From Microplitis mediator (lineage: Eukaryota > Arthropoda > Insecta > Hymenoptera > Braconidae), in assembly GCF_029852145.1 (NCBI RefSeq), contig NC_079978.1, forward strand, positions 14,559,153 to 14,623,152: a stretch of DNA of 64,000 nucleotides. Reading direction: 5' to 3'. Below are positions 35,614 to 46,802 of the stretch, piece after piece. Position numbers and translations under genes: made by a program. The stretch's first letter is position 1, and each line of letters starts with the position of its first letter. Under the pieces are notes generated by a model. That model ran no database searches. It had not been told where the DNA came from and saw only the letters and a list, made by a program, of their open reading frames with translations.

Positions 35614-36551
35614 ATGTTAAAAAAAATATCTACTTTATAGCTTGTGAAAAAATTATTTAGCAATTAAGAAATAAAAATAATGAATGAAATAAAAATAATA
35701 ATTGAAATTAATAGGACAGATAAGTGATTTATACTTACTAGCAGATAAGTAAACAGTTAACAGTTAAATGACAGGATACTGTACGAAAAAGTATATATTC
35801 GGGCAGCACTCAATTCAGAAACATGGCTCAGTGACCACTTTTTAAAACTCATAGTCACTACATTAGGATTTGAAAATCAACAAAACTATTTATTAACTAA
35901 AACCTAAAAAGTAATGTGTCCGTTTCCTCAAACGGGAAGATTGACAGTTTCCCGCAAGCTGGCGGGAATTCATGCCCATGATTGTGTTTCAGCTATTTAA
36001 GACTCGAAGTAACTTCGTTACTAATTAAAAAAAAAATTTATTTATTAATTGAAACATAAAAATTGATCTGCCCGTTTCCGCAAACGGGTGAACTGACAGT
36101 TCCATCATTACAGGCGTACTGCCAGACAGTAATTAATTTACGCCAATGATTCTGTTACAGCTGTTTAAGACTCGAAGTCAATACGTTAGTAATTAAAAAT
36201 AAAAAAATGAATTATTATTTAGAACATAAAAATTGATCTGCCCGTGTCCTCAAACGGGCGGACTGATAGTTTCCTCATTGCAGGCGTACTGCCAGAGAGT
36301 ACTTAATTTACGACCATGATTCTGTTACAGCTATTTAAGACTCGAAGACACTACGTTACTAATTAAAAAAAAAAAAAATTATTTATTGTTTAGAACGTAA
36401 AAATTAATCTGTTCGTTTCCTCAAACGGGCGGACTGATAGTTTCCTCATCGCAGGCGTACTGCCTGACGGTACGCGAATAATAGTCATTTTTCTCTTACA
36501 GCTATTTAAGGCTCATTGTAAGTACGTTACTAATTAAAAATAAAAAAATAA

Positions 36552-37169
36552 TCCCTAGCAGACCTGAGTTATCGTAAATTCACGGTATTTTTACCGTAAA
36601 TCTACCGTAGAATGCCCTAAAATTCTAGTAGATTTACCGTAAATTACGGTAAATCCACCGTAAATTACGGTAAACCCACCGAAAATTACGGTAAATCCAC
36701 CGTAATTTACGGCAAATCGGTACTTTACGGTGGATTACCGTAAATTACGGCGGGTATACCGTAAATTTACCGTCGAATACGATAAATCTACCGTAAAAAA
36801 ATTCGGGTGGATTACCGAATTACCGTATTTTACGGTAAATCCACCGTAAATTACGGACAATCCACCGTAAGGCCCTAGGCGTATAAGCATGGTGAATTTG
36901 CCCCCGAAAGGTATCGGCTTGATACTGCGGGGATTTTTAGGTACTAATAAGATATTAAGATCCTGAGAGTTTCAGCTTTTGAAACCAATCGGATCTTAAT
37001 ATCTTATTAGTACCTAAAAATCCCCGCAGTATCAAGCCGATACCTTTCGGGGGCAAGTTCACCATGCTTATACCCCTAGGGCCTTTACGGTAAATCGGTA
37101 TTTTACGGTGGATTCCTGTAATTTACGGTGGGTTTACCGTAATTTACCGTAATTTGGGTCCGTTAGGGA
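36552..37169. mobile_element. Element built of ACCGTAAAT modules, inside the MULE right arm
   Basis: Ends TCCCTAGCAGACC and the near complement GGTCCGTTAGGGA. Much of the interior is made of diverged modules of TTTACGGTAAATCCACCGTAA, each nearly self-complementary. A separate fold-back (about 36869-37085) interrupts it. Noncoding. Confidence 0.65.
36869..37085. mobile_element. Small fold-back with nearly identical arms
   Basis: About 217 bp. Arms of about 97 bp begin AAGGCCCTAGG and contain CCCCCGAAAGGTATCGGCTT. They differ at only a few positions, and a spacer of about 25 bp separates them. Flanked on both sides by CCGTAA-type modules. Confidence 0.75.
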
Positions 37170-37490
37170 TTTATTAATGAAAACATAAAAATTAATCTGC
37201 CCGTTTCCTCAAACGGGCGGACTGATAGTTTCCTCATCGCAGGCGTACTGCCTGACAGTACGCGAATAATAGTCATTTTTTTCCAACAGCTATTTAAGGC
37301 TCATTGTAAGTACGTTACTAATTAAAAATAGAAAAATTATTCATTAATTAAAACATTAAAATTAATCTGCCCGTTTCCTCAAACGGGTGGACTGACAGTC
37401 CCGCAGGCTGTACATTGTCAAGCTTTACTGAGTTTATAGACGTTGTAGTGTTAGCGCCCTTTAAATCTCTAGCTGACTACGTTACTCATT

Positions 37491-38700
37491 AAAAAAAAAA
37501 AAATTTATATCAATAAAGTAATAATATTTATACAACTTATTTTTTAATTGGGTGACTTGTAGTTTCCTAATGCTGCTTTTAATTAACGGGGAAATATTCT
37601 CATCACATCATAATGATTACCTTTCCCAAATTCAACCAAGCTCATCGGTTATTCAAATAAAATTAAAAAATTTCTCACTCATAATTAAAAAATTAATCTG
37701 CTCGTCTGTTTAAATGGGCAAACTTTAGTAGTTCGAACTCTAACAGAATCACCCTTCCCCCGTTGTCTACGAACGGGCCTTTTTTCTGATGTTCCGTGAT
37801 TTTATCGTATTTGATTTTATAAGTTTCAATTAGAACTTTACTCGCTCTCTGTCGGAACCTACAGCAACTATGTTTTCATAATTATTTGTTACCAACATTT
37901 CTTTTTGCTGCTTTAGGCGCTCTGTTTTACCACTCTAGTTTTTCGGCGAAACTATCCCTACCCGACGTGTCAAGCCTGCTTTAAGACCTTAAGGGGAACA
38001 TTTGTATGCTTATTTAAAGTAATAACAATAAACACATAACCTGTCAAGCCGTTAATAACCTTTCTGAATTCGTACTAGAAATTAAAAAAACTTAATCTTT
38101 TTCGTTGAATTTTTTAGAAAACAGTATCTGGTTTGTGACAAAATATTTAGGTTATTTCTTTTATACGTATCTATTGATGTATGGGTGTAAAATATTCCCA
38201 TGTGAGTGTAATACTAAAAAGTTGCATGATAAAGGTACACATATTTAGTTATTATATTTGTATTTATAAATCATAACAATCATATATTGTTTTTGAATAT
38301 GACTTATGAGAATTTGGTGGACATCTGATAAACGTTTTGTTATTTTTGGATAATTTAAAAAGTACGAAAAAAATAACAAAATAATTAAAATTTACACATT
38401 AAGATAATTGAAAAGCTGTTATCCGTATATTATTTCATTATAATAGCTTTTAATATATTTGTAAAGTGAGCGAATGCGCAATAAGGATCTGGTTTAGGTG
38501 TGATGGAATTTTAACAATTAAAAATTACACAGATTTTATCAATAAATAATGAGGTAATTTATTTACACTTTATACAGTTAAATATGGTGAGAATTAACAT
38601 TAGATAGCGAATTCGATAAGATAGATAAGCGATAGCGAATGCGACAAGTAAAGCGGTTAAAAACGCGTGGTGGTTAGTAAGACTGCACGATGTAGATTCG
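37491..38700. other. AT-rich stretch, no gene recognised
   Basis: Two diverged relatives of the MULE arm hairpin may lie at about 37695 and 37758. Otherwise I see nothing to support a feature. Confidence 0.4.
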
Positions 38701-38764
38701 CATGATGAAACGATGGCGTCTTCCTTCGTTCCCGCTTGGAGGAGATGATGACAGCATGGCTGTC

Positions 38765-38905
38765 CCAGCGAATTTTCCCATTGGCTTAAAAGCGCGCCAA
38801 CAAGAAACAGTAGCTGATTTTTCTTGTTGGCAGCTGAGCACGCCGTTATGAGACGAATTTTCTGATTGGCCGGCTAATATAATACGAATTATCTTATTGG
38901 CCAGC
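38765..38905 (+). promoter_or_regulatory. Three repeated inverted CCAAT-box-like motifs
   Basis: CGAATTTTCCCATTGGC, CGAATTTTCTGATTGGC and CGAATTATCTTATTGGC lie near 38769, 38854 and 38885, in a GC-richer stretch upstream of the ORF at 39249. ATTGG is the complement of the CCAAT box. A promoter role is inferred from position and repetition only. Confidence 0.35.
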
Positions 38906-39867
38906 TAGTAGCGGGTTCTCATGCAGTTTTTACACGGTCATGAGCAATAAATTACAAGTGTCGGGCCCATATAGCGAGTGACCCGGCACTATTCTGAACT
39001 TCAAGTCAGTAGCGAGTTCGGCTACTCTCGATCGTAGCGGAAATGCACGAAGCTTTTCAAATTGCCTAAGCTCGTGACTGAACAATATTAGAAAAATCAA
39101 AACTTATGTCGAATGCCTACCAAGTTCAAGCTTATTTTACAACTTATAATAATAGTTTTAGATAAAATGGTGAAGTGACAACTTGTTGATAACATTTTTT
39201 CTAATTTATTGCAGGTTATTTAGTTCTGTAAATTTTGGCATCGTAAATATGCCTAAATCAATCAAAAATATTTCAAAACGTAGAAAATATCAATTAGCTG
39301 CAGACATTTTAAAAGATGTAAATGATTCACTGGATGATTCTAGAGAAATAAATAAAAATATTTCAAAATTGTCTACATTAAATAATAGTAATAATAACAA
39401 CAACGACTATCATAGTGATAGTAATAATAAAAATAATAATAATAATAATACCAGTGATAGTCGTAGTAGTAGCAGTAATTCTGATTTGGTGCAGCTTGTC
39501 GAGCTGACTAAAAATAATCAACACGGAAACTTTCACGAATGTATAAATATTAACCTTTCAAAGGACTCCAATTTAAATCTTGATTTAAATTCGTCATTAT
39601 TTGAAGACGATTTAAATTATATTATGATAGATGGAATAATCAATGACATTAATCCACCTCGATCTAACGATGAAATTAACAAATGTGAACTTAATGCTCC
39701 TAGTGACCTTAAAACTGATTTACGCTTTTGGTTTTCACAAAATAATGTTTCACAAAGGGCAGCAAATCGTTTGATTGCAATACTAAGAAATCACGGACAT
39801 CGTAAAGAATTGAACAAAGATGTCAGAAGTTTAATGAAAACACCTCGACATGCGACCGGAGAAATTA

Positions 39868-42800
39868 GGGGGCGTCCATAAATTACGTGAGGTGTTTAAG
39901 GGGGGGAGGGGGTCGAGTCAAATCTCATCTAATCTTACGTTGGAGAGAGGGGGGGTCTCGGCAAATATCACGCAATTTTTTTTCTGATTGAAACAAAAAA
40001 AAAAATATACTATTTTGGTCCATTTAATCCAGATTGTACATGCATAAGATTTAATCTTAAGCGTAATCGTAATACGATAAAGATCATTCACTAATTCGTT
40101 CAATAGAAAATAATTTCATTCATACTTCGACGTTATACATTTACTTACTGTCAAACCACCATATTTGTTTTATACCAAATAGCTCAATTCAATCTGAATT
40201 CACGGTACAGTGTAGCCCGTCCTTTGTTTTCGCGCCACTGTCAGCCGAACGCGCGACTCGATGAACGAGAGCGTACGAGCTGAGTGGCAGCGACACACGG
40301 ACAGGTTCCAACCTGCTTTGTTTATCCTTGTAAATGTTTTACTCGACTCAGTGCATGCTCTTACTAATTTAAAATGAGTTATCAAGATTTTTATAACGCA
40401 TACGTCAAACGATACGTCTATAAGACGAAGAAATCCTGCCAGGACGATGTAATAAAATTATGGAATACAGCGAAGCAAAAATTCCCGAAGAAAGAAGAGT
40501 TAATACATCACATTCAACATGAGATTGAAAAGCTTCTCAGGGAAGCCACTGAGAGAAAAGTTCGGTCTACTTTAGCATTTCTTCAAAAGGTAGGTTAAAT
40601 ATATTTTTTTAAGAAAATAATACTTTTTTTTATATAAAATTTAATGTTACAATTAAGGAATTCCTTTCGCTCCAGTTAAGTTACAACAACTGTAGTAGTC
40701 AATATTCAATAAATTAAAATAAAGAACCCATAAAAATTAAAATATAAATAGTATATGAGGCATTAATCTTTGAAATTTTGAAAATTAAAAAAAAAATAGT
40801 TAAATACGAAAATTAATCTGGCTCTTTTATCAGCTGCTAGTAACCTGTCCGTGATTTGGCAACGCTATATTTCGGTTGTTTACATTTTCATTTGCACAAT
40901 ATAACCTCAACCATGTTAAAGTTTTTGCAGTCAATGCAAATAAATAAATTAATTAAAAATATTAAATCACAAAACTATAACATTCTTATGTCTCATGGCA
41001 GGAATGCTAGTATTTTTTAATTATTGTTTTATTTTTCAATTATGAAATATGAAAATTTGTTAAAAATAAATAATTTATAAGTATGTATGAAAAGCATATA
41101 AGTGCATTGAAGTTTAGTTTAAATTTATTGAATGATCTGAAGCTCGCGCGCTACGCAACGTTGCCAAATGTTCTGACGCTATTTAAATGCAGATTACTCA
41201 AAAATTTTCTATGATTTTATAATTTTAATTTCTCTATAAATTCCACGGCAACCTATAGATTTTATTGCAAAAAATCAAACCTGAATATTTCGAAAACCTT
41301 ATTTTGGGTTTTTTTTTTACCTCATCTAATCAATGGTTAATGCCATAATTTGAGAAAGTTGTTAAGGTCTGACTTTCTCGTAAGACTCGAAAAAAATACT
41401 AACATTTTTAGAATTTTTTTTTTTAAATTTGCACGCTGAAGAATAAATTAAACTTCACTAGTAGATAAATAAGGACTTCAACTATTAGATAAAAATTAAT
41501 TTTATGCATAATCTAATATTTTTTATTTAACATTGATGGCAAAAGGACCTCCTTAATAGCATTAAAAAAAACTGAAACAGTGAAATTCTTGATAAAATAT
41601 GCAAAATCATAACTACAAAATATTAGTCCGGGCACTACTGTTTTCACGTAATTCAATATTTCTTAATTTTGTGTTAATCTATCTCTTTAATTTATTGGAT
41701 TCATTTCTTTATTATGATATTTTGATTTCAGACTAACACTAAGATCTCTAACAGTTCTTCGATTCAGGCTGGTACAAGCACTGAGAGTGTTCAAAACGTG
41801 GAATGTGGAGGTCAGGTTCAGATCAACGATCATAATATTCAACACGCGGAATCTGCGGTTCAGGATGAGATTAATGACCAGCAGTCAGAAGATCAAGATT
41901 TGGACGGTGGCCCTCAACCGGCAGGTTAGTATTCGTCTCTCTTTCTAAAGGTGACGTTTTCTTCATTTTGTCCTATTCTAAATAAAAGTTTTCTGTATTT
42001 CACAGGCGCTTCGAAACGAAAAAATCAGCCTCTTGTGATCAGCGATGATGAGGATGAAGCTATGTCGAACACTACACCATCCAACGTACGTCCCACTCCA
42101 GCACAAGATAATATAAAGAAAAAGATTACTAAGCTGCATGCGGAGCTTGACTTAACGGAAAGACGCAAAAGATCTCTTGTAGCTGACGGTACTGAATTTG
42201 ATAAAGCATGTAATTTGCGGCGAGAAATTGACATTTGTGAGAAGAAGCTCAAGCTTAAAGAAAATCAAAGAGTGTACTCTATGACGCACAGAAAAAATCA
42301 AAAACAAAAATTAATTGAACTATGTTCAAAGAATCCCGATGCAGCTAAGTCGTTGACGCCTCGTGATGGCCCTGGACGCCCACGTTTAGAAAAAGAACAG
42401 TCTGAATTGCTAAAAACAATAAGTGATTTAGCCCTGTTTGGTGCGTCTGCTGAAGAGCGACGTCGTTGTGAGATAGTTCGCACGGTCCATACGCTTTCAG
42501 AACTAACAAATAAACTAAGCGAGCTGGGATTTAATATTTCACGAAGTGCTACTTATATTCGACTGTTACCTAGACGGGCAAATACACGAGAAGCTAAACG
42601 CCATGTGGTGACTGTGCCGGTGAAGCTGAGTCGTCCTGAAGCTGACCATCATAAGGCACACCAAGACCAATACTTTTCTGTGGCCTCCATAAGGTCGCTG
42701 GAAACGATAGCCTCAGTACTTGGTCCTGACTCCGTAACTTTTTTATCTCAGGATGACAAAGCCCGCGTCCCCATCGGCCTGACAGCGGCAAACAAGCAGG

Positions 42801-44513
42801 CGCCATTATTAATGCACGTTGAATATAAAGTGTCGTTACCAGATCACGACTTTGTGATTGCTTCGAGGCACAAATTAATTCCAAGCGTGTATGCTTTGTG
42901 TGAAGTGAAACCTAATGAGATGGGACGACCAGAAGCTGTTTCATATAGTGGACCAACTTACATAGCAATACGAAGTGGCAAGCACTCTTCGTCAACTGCA
43001 ACTAGTCACGCTCAAGACTTGGACACTCTTTTAACAACTGAGTCTTTTTCCAAATTTACAAAGAATTTAGACAGCAAAGTTAAACCTGTTCTTATAATTT
43101 CAAGTGACGGTGGGCCTGACGAGAATCCGCGATATCGCAAAGTGATCGCACACGCCATAGAGCATTTTAAACAACATGATTTGGACGCAGTATTTATTGT
43201 GACTAATGCCCCTGGCAGGAGCGCATTCAACAGAGTAGAGAGACGCATGGCTCCACTTAGTCGAGAACTAACAGGCGTTGTTCTTCCCCATGATTCTTTT
43301 GGGACACATCTTGACTCCAGCGGCAGAACATTAGACGAAAGTCTGGAAAAGGATAATTTCAAAAAGGCAGGGGATATTTTGGCTGAAATATGGTCTGCAG
43401 TTTGCATTGACGGGCACGAAGTTGTTGCTGAATATATAGACCCGAATAATGACACTTCCAGCGTTCCAGACCTGCCAGGCGAAGAATGGTACACTGAGCA
43501 CGTTAGAGAGAGCCAATATTTACTCCAGGTACATTGGCAGTTGGTTTATATCAAATTTTTATGCGTGCCTATTTCATTTTTTTTTATTTTTTAATGAGCA
43601 CGAATATTAACAAATTTTTATTAAGAGTTACAAAGGGAAATTGTTATTAATTTTTTCTAGGTTGTAAAATGCGATGACCAGAAGTGCTGCAGCCCACGCC
43701 GGAGTGATCTGCATATGATTCTTCACGACCGTTTTCTGCCACCTCCGTACCCTATCACTCAAGTTGATGGACATTTGACAATTCCGGACTTTAAAGAGCA
43801 TGACGGAAAGTCATTTGCTCCATTTCTAATACGCCACTGCCTACCGATTCAACCGCTGAATGCCTTCATCAGCACGCCTTATGATCTCTATTGCCCAAGT
43901 GTACGTGATGATTTAGAGAAAAGATGCTGCAGTACATGCGGTATTTACTTTGCATCTAGCACAAGAGCTGCAGAGCACAGACGATCAGCCCACATTGCAC
44001 CAGCTAAGCAAGCGCGTATGTTCCGAAAAGTGCGACCCACACGGATTGTCACAAGACGAGCTAATGAATTACTTTGTGCAAGTGCCAATGGCTTAGAGTG
44101 GCTAGATCAGAACGAAGTTGAAGGATCAGATGATTTTACTGAAAATCATATGGACATGTTGGTTCCAATAGTCTCTCTTGAGACCGTGCATGATTCTCCA
44201 TGGACTGAATTAGAGTAGATACTCTTTTTTAATCTAAGTAGTTACGATTTAAGTATTCTATTGTTAAATTTTCTCAGCAACATTGATTACTAGTCATAAC
44301 TAGTCGTAAATAAAAGCACGAAGCAAATTTGTTTTTTTCTTTTTACAATAACAATCCAACACGTTTACGTAAGAAACTCACATTTTGAAAAATCTCACGT
44401 GAGATTGGGAGATGGGGGAGGGGGTTGAATAAAATCTCACAACATCTCACCAGGGGGGGAGGGAGGGGCAGAAAATTAAAAAAAAACACCTCACGTAATT
44501 TATGGACGCCCCC
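39868..44513 (+). mobile_element. Complete DNA transposon with intact DDE transposase (Zator-like?)
   Basis: 4,646 bp. Termini begin GGGGGCGTCCATAAATTACG and are perfect inverted repeats for 30 bp. Duplication TTA is at 39865-39867 and 44514-44516. It encodes one intact four-exon gene (40374-44218). Subterminal regions carry G runs and repeated CTCAC/GTGAG motifs that may bind the transposase. A 3-bp duplication, GGG-type ends and the DDE pattern suggest the Zator superfamily (ISAzo13-related); PIF/Harbinger also makes TTA duplications, but the protein does not look like it. Confidence 0.88.
40374..44218 (+). CDS. Intact four-exon DDE-type transposase with C2H2 finger
   Basis: Exons 40374-40589, 41732-41924, 42006-43528 and 43661-44218 all have GT...AG borders and keep one frame (phases 0, 1, 0) for 829 codons. 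Residues 1-72: helical, basic. Exon 2: Gln/Asp/Glu-rich linker. About 158-220: charged, coiled-coil-like. Candidate catalytic acids: D386 or D387 (LSQDDKARVP), D504 (SSDGGPDENPRY) and E548 (AFNRVERRMAPLSRE). After these comes a conserved-looking HDSFGTHLDSSGRT block. Exon 4 has a CxxC-x12-H-x4-H finger at 734-755. It would cut at the GGGGGCG termini. The start is the only in-frame ATG before the first donor in a TATA-free, GC-richer leader. Confidence 0.85.
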
Positions 44514-45224
44514 TTAGTCATGGAAACGGCGGTGCATACGTCCACTTTGGAGCCTTAAGTGGATTACAGCGTTCTATTAATAAATATTATTCTAAAATAC
44601 CTGATGTAATTTTTATTCAGATAAACTGTGATGGGATGTCATTTTCTAAGTCTTCTTTTAGTCAGTTTTGGCCATTACTCATTGCTATTGAAGCAAACTT
44701 TTATACAGAACCTTTTACACTTGGCATTTTTCATGGATTTTCAAAACCTAGTGATGCAAATAATTATATCTCTCCGTTCGTAGAAGACATGCGAGATATT
44801 TTAAGAAATGGTATAATTATTGATGGAAAAAAAGTTAATGTCTTAATTAGTAGTTTTATATGTGATGCACCAGCAAGAGCTTTTTTAACACTTACAAAAT
44901 ATCACAGTGGGTACTTCGGATGCTCCAAATGTTGTCAAGAAGGAGAGTATGATGGTTGCGTTTATTTTCTGAGATGGATAGTCCTTTGCGCACGAATGAA
45001 TCTTTCAAAAACATGGATCAAGAGGAGTACCATCGAGGAGAATCTATCCTACATGATTTAAATATTGGTATGGTGTCACAATTTCCTTTGGATTATATGC
45101 ACTTAGTATGTTTAGGTGTTTTAAAACGATTAGTGCAGTTCTGGTTTCGAGGTCAGTGCGATGTTAAATTATCGAACGATCATTTGGAAGTTATTACCCG
45201 ATAAAAAAAGAATTTGTCTAATCA

Positions 45225-45360
45225 TAAATGATCATGCATAATTGTCTATATATGATCAGATCCAAAAATTGGCCAGGTCTGATCATACATAACTTGATCT
45301 GTTTATATATGAACAGATACGTTCATATATGATCATGCATGAACGAATATAGTCATTTTT
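45225..45360. repeat. ATGATCA-rich palindromic repeat
   Basis: Several overlapping copies of ATATATGATCAGAT/ATGATCATGCAT, each self-complementary. It lies where the transposase-like gene loses its reading frame, so it may be the inserted sequence that truncated it. Confidence 0.45.
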
Positions 45361-45616
45361 AGAATCTCATTTAGAATATCTGTAAATTATTAATTAAGTA
45401 ATTTAATTAGGATTTATTGTCTTCATCAATTTAAATGTGTGTTAAAATTAAATAATAAAAAAAAAAAATTATTATCCGTTGACCACTATTTTACTACAAG
45501 GTCACCCGTCTAATTAATGCCCCACGCCGATGCTGCTTAACTTTGGTTATTGATGGATTGTAGTCTGTACTTCTAGTCTGTTCTACACTTATAATTAAGA
45601 AAAGTTTATAAAATGG

Positions 45617-45780
45617 ATCCATTTTATATAGTGGAAACCTAAACATGCAAACCTCTCAATAAGACAATTTATAGATAAATTGAGAAAAATATAGATAGCC
45701 CGAACTGGGAATCGAACCCAGACCAATTCGATAACGCGCCGAGTGCTCTACCAGTTGAGCTATCCGGCCCTATACTATAT
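45617..45780 (-). mobile_element. tRNA-headed SINE-like copy
   Basis: On the minus strand, 45775-45695 reads like a tRNA: A box TAGCTCAACTGGTAGAGC and B box GGGTTCGATTCCC, with D- and T-arms that fold. The acceptor stem does not pair well and the anticodon loop lacks U33, so a functional tRNA is unlikely. A body of about 80 bp follows; the same body with a 5'-truncated head recurs at 45838-45931. Confidence 0.55.
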
Positions 45781-45837
45781 TCCGTTCAATTTGATCTATA
45801 ACTTATTGAGCCACATCGTCCTTCGTACGGTAATACA

Positions 45838-45931
45838 CCATTTTATATAGTGGAAACCTAAACATGCAAACCTCTCAATAAGACAATTTATAGATAAATT
45901 GAGAAAAATATAGATAGCCCGAACTGGGAAT
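45838..45931 (-). repeat. Truncated second copy of the SINE-like body
   Basis: About 94 bp identical or nearly so to 45618-45711, ending inside the tRNA-like head at GATTCCCAGTTCGGGC. It lies 220 bp from the first copy. Confidence 0.7.
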
Positions 45932-45959
45932 CAATATATTAATAAAATGTATATTCCAG

Positions 45960-46521
45960 GAAAGTGATGAAAACCGCCGATTAATATCTGAGTTAACGGG
46001 AAGGATCAAGATGCAAGAAAACATCGCAAAGAAATGGAGGCAAGAAGCCATACTTGCGAAGGCTGAGTTAGCAAAGCATAAACGTATACCACAACATCAT
46101 CAATACCAACAACCGCAATCACGTGAACAACGTGAAAATCAGGCCAATGGAGACATTGATGTTTTAAATGATAAATATCACATCGGTGACAATATCCACA
46201 TAGATAGTGCCATTTATAATGAGGCTTGTGATGCAGATTTACCATCGAAGTTTATAACCATTTTATCACAAGCGATGTGGAAAAAAAGAACATTATCTGA
46301 ACGTGTAGTTCGAAAACAATCAAATACTGGTGCAAAAAAAAGAGTTAACACCACGTAAAAACGAATTGTTGAGACTACATTACAGAAAATATTTAAATAA
46401 CAGAGGTTATAGTAGTGAAAAAATTAAAAATAAAAAAAAAAATTTTAATACTTATTTGGGTAGAGCAATTACTTCTGCTCGGAAGAAGCTTATTCCACCG
46501 AAACAAGCACCAAGAAATTAA
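45960..46521 (+). pseudogene. BEN-domain exon with a frameshift in an A run
   Basis: Follows an acceptor (ATATTCCAG) and opens in phase with ESDENRRLISELTGRI, a coiled-coil-like stretch. It then shows a BEN-type pattern: DKYHIGDNIHID, LPSKFITILSQAMW, and in a second frame LTPRKNELLRLHYRKYL and YLGRAITSARKK. The frame changes in an 8-A run near 46335. BEN domains bind DNA or chromatin proteins. It could be a separate gene piece or the 3' part of the transposase-like gene upstream. Confidence 0.5.
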
Positions 46522-46572
46522 TAAAGAAACATGTAATTTAAGAGAATATGAAGAAGAAAAGTTTCTTGATTC

Positions 46573-46733
46573 TCTCTAAAAATGAATCAGTGGAATTCAC
46601 TTCGAATTAGTGAATATTCACTGGGAACCAGCTATAAGTATACCACTGGTTGAATTAGTGGTATCCTTATAGCTGTAGAAATAGTGACTATCCACTGATT
46701 CGCAGTGAATTTCACTAATTCATTTTTAGAGGG
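46573..46733. mobile_element. MITE with CTCTAAAAATGAAT ends
   Basis: About 160 bp. Inverted ends carry CTCTAAAAATGAATCAGTG, and an inner palindrome surrounds ACCACTGGTTGAATTAGTGGT. No clear target duplication. Confidence 0.65.
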
Positions 46734-46802
46734 TTTTTTTTTAATATTAAAAATTATTTGAAAAATTAAAAAAAGGCACTAGAGGTTTAGAAATATATAC
46801 GT

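Larger units (their letters stand above)
33938..37490 (+). mobile_element. MULE-like DNA transposon, decayed, with tandem-repeat ends
   Basis: A transposase-like gene (34212-35613) lies between arms made of the same roughly 170-bp unit in opposite orientations: about 1.5 units on the left (33938-34150, inverted) and about six on the right (35915-37490). Each unit carries CCCGTTTCCTCAAACGGG, a 7-bp stem. The right array is interrupted by another element at 36552-37169. Ends and target duplication were not resolved. Confidence 0.6.
39249..45204 (+). pseudogene. Transposase-like protein gene interrupted by a DNA transposon
   Basis: Begins at ATG 39249 after an acceptor-like TTATTGCAG (39203-39211). 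The first part (to 39867) is Asn/Ser-rich and ends with WFSQNNVSQRAANRLIAIL and SLMKTPR. The reading continues in phase at 44517, after the inserted element, with SFSQFWPLLIA, IFHGFSKPSDANNY, SFICDAPARAF, HSGYFGCSKC and FPLDYMHLVCLGVLKRL. Such proteins are common in insect genomes and resemble transposase_21/CACTA-type transposases; that assignment is from memory. A frameshift near 44957 and loss of the part after 45204 show decay, so it is probably an old transposon itself. Confidence 0.6.

Noticed and set aside
35920..37490. CRISPR-like array (regular hairpin repeats)
   Set aside because: Spacers are not unique: the whole unit of about 170 bp is repeated, and the context is eukaryotic and MULE-like.
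39868..44513. PIF/Harbinger assignment on the basis of the TTA duplication
   Set aside because: The protein has a C-terminal C2H2 finger and SDGGPDENPRY/NRVERRMAPLSRE blocks unlike the PIF transposase, and no second MADF/Myb ORF is present. Left open rather than excluded.
45695..45775. Functional tRNA gene on the minus strand
   Set aside because: A and B boxes and two arms are present, but the acceptor stem does not pair and position 33 of the anticodon loop is not T. A second truncated copy lies nearby. SINE head is the better reading.
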